A stretch of 26,107 nucleotides of DNA from JAEULH01 sp034382075 (lineage in GTDB: Bacteria; Pseudomonadota; Alphaproteobacteria; Rhodospirillales; Defluviicoccaceae). Position 1 is the first letter of the stretch; each line of letters begins with the position of its first letter. Below the pieces are notes generated by a model, which searched no databases, was not told the DNA's origin, and saw nothing but the letters and a program-made list of their open reading frames with translations. Shown piece by piece: positions 25,255 to 26,107 of this stretch. The stretch spans positions 1 to 26,107 of the forward strand of contig JAXMOZ010000049.1 in assembly GCA_034382075.1 (NCBI GenBank), written 5' to 3'. Position numbers and translations under genes: made by a program.

Positions 25255-26100
25255 ATGCTGAAGACAGTCCTTGCGTTCTTGACGGCCGCTTTCGCCGCCC
25301 TGTTGGGCGGAGCCGGAAGCGTGCTCGCCCAGGTGGTCGCGGAACCCAAGCCCTGGGAGATCAATCTTCAGCCGGCGTATTCGCCCGTGATGGAGAAGGT
25401 GCACGATTTCCACAACCTGCTGCTGGTGATCATCGTCAGCGTCGTCGTTCTCGTTCTCGGCATCCTCGGTTACGTGATGTATCGCTTCAGCGCCAAGCGG
25501 AACCCGGTGCCGTCGAAGACCTCGCACAACACGACGCTCGAGGTGCTGTGGACGGCGTTGCCGATCATGATCCTGGTGGTCATTGCCATCCCGTCCCTGA
25601 GGCTGCTCTATTTCTCCGCCAAGGCGCAGGACCCGGAGATGACGCTGAAGGTCACCGGCCACCAGTGGTACTGGTCGTACGCCTATCCGGACCATGGCGA
25701 CCTCACCTTCGACAGCATCCCGGTGGCCGACGATCAGTTGCAGCCGGGCCAGCCGCGGCTGCTTGCCGTCGACAATCCGGTCGTTCTGCCGGTGGACACG
25801 AACGTGCAGGTCCTGGTCACGGCCGACGACGTCATCCACAACTGGGCGGTGCCCTCGCTCGGGCTGAAGAAGGACGCGACCCCCGGCCGCATCAACGAGA
25901 CCTGGGTCCGCATCAACCAGCCCGGCACCTATTACGGCATGTGCTCCGAGCTCTGCGGCGTGAACCACTACTTCATGCCGATCCAGATCGAGGCCCTCTC
26001 CAAGGAGGACTTCGCCGCCTGGACCGAGAAGGCGAAGGAGCAGTTCGCGTCCAAGGACAAGCCCGCGGCCACGCTGGCCGGCGTCGGGCAGGCTAACTGA
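25255..26100 (+). CDS. coxB: Cytochrome c oxidase subunit II
   Basis: A 281-residue subunit of aa3-type oxidase that receives electrons from cytochrome c. It has a cleavable signal (MLKTVLAFLTAAFAALLGGA, then SVLAQ), two membrane helices (about 53-77 and 96-119) and a periplasmic cupredoxin domain. The CuA ligands are complete: His195 (DVIHNW), Cys230, Glu232, Cys234, His238 (MCSELCGVNHYFM) and Met241. The aromatic electron-entry motif GHQWYWSYAYPD is present. An ATG at 25243 is also in frame, but 25255 is better placed after the GAAGGA stretch. The gene diverges from the ctaB operon; coxA would be expected just beyond the window. Confidence 0.96.
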   Translation: MLKTVLAFLTAAFAALLGGAGSVLAQVVAEPKPWEINLQPAYSPVMEKVHDFHNLLLVIIVSVVVLVLGILGYVMYRFSAKRNPVPSKTSHNTTLEVLWTALPIMILVVIAIPSLRLLYFSAKAQDPEMTLKVTGHQWYWSYAYPDHGDLTFDSIPVADDQLQPGQPRLLAVDNPVVLPVDTNVQVLVTADDVIHNWAVPSLGLKKDATPGRINETWVRINQPGTYYGMCSELCGVNHYFMPIQIEALSKEDFAAWTEKAKEQFASKDKPAATLAGVGQAN

Positions 26101-26107
26101 GCGCGGC

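Overview
The window is a GC-rich bacterial chromosome segment. It carries a divergently arranged aa3-type cytochrome oxidase locus (coxB, ctaB, a DUF420 protein), ExoD, CreA, an RLAN/RimK ATP-grasp protein and interspersed palindromes typical of Alphaproteobacteria. An alphaproteobacterium, perhaps from the Rhodospirillales or a neighbouring order, is the best guess, but this is inferred from gene content and base composition only. The first 100 bases are almost pure C and look like a contig-end artefact, so the sequence is probably a draft or metagenome contig.

Layout. 128-3729 holds cell-envelope and hypothetical genes: an OmpA-domain/beta-barrel protein, a conserved hypothetical, a small secreted protein, ExoD and CreA. 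3866-7991 (minus strand) is a tight three-gene operon encoding an SNF-family Na+ symporter, a GNAT acetyltransferase fused to a C39-like cysteine peptidase, and an RLAN-domain RimK-like ATP-grasp ligase. Its stop/start codons overlap (ATGA, then TGATG). 8281-14438 is a mosaic of single genes: a NarL/LuxR-type response regulator, an Ala-rich secreted protein, an L,D-transpeptidase, a beta-helix lipoprotein and several small membrane or lipoproteins. 14873-16943 encodes the small and large subunits of a group 3b-like [NiFe] hydrogenase, without its usual diaphorase partners. 17265-19000 holds two tandem amino-acid-type solute-binding proteins with no permease or ATPase nearby. 19220-20214 is a queE-queD pair of queuosine/7-deazaguanine biosynthesis, and 20330-21850 is an M32 carboxypeptidase. 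22027-24964 (minus) is a heme/oxidase assembly operon: a CoxF-like microprotein, a DUF420 protein, a heme-copper-oxidase-like subunit I and heme O synthase (ctaB). It diverges from cytochrome c oxidase subunit II (coxB), which ends the window.

The most interesting system is the RLAN-RimK / GNAT-C39 / transporter operon. Its ligase, acetyltransferase and peptidase activities would fit the making, capping and trimming of a peptide or amino-acid conjugate whose substrate is unknown. The second is the subunit I-like protein beside ctaB: it keeps heme-ligand-like histidines but shows no His-His pair for CuB. Two copies of a double-hairpin palindrome lie in inverted orientation in two convergent intergenic gaps and show a compensatory base-pair change.

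No tRNA, rRNA, CRISPR array, transposase or phage gene was found.
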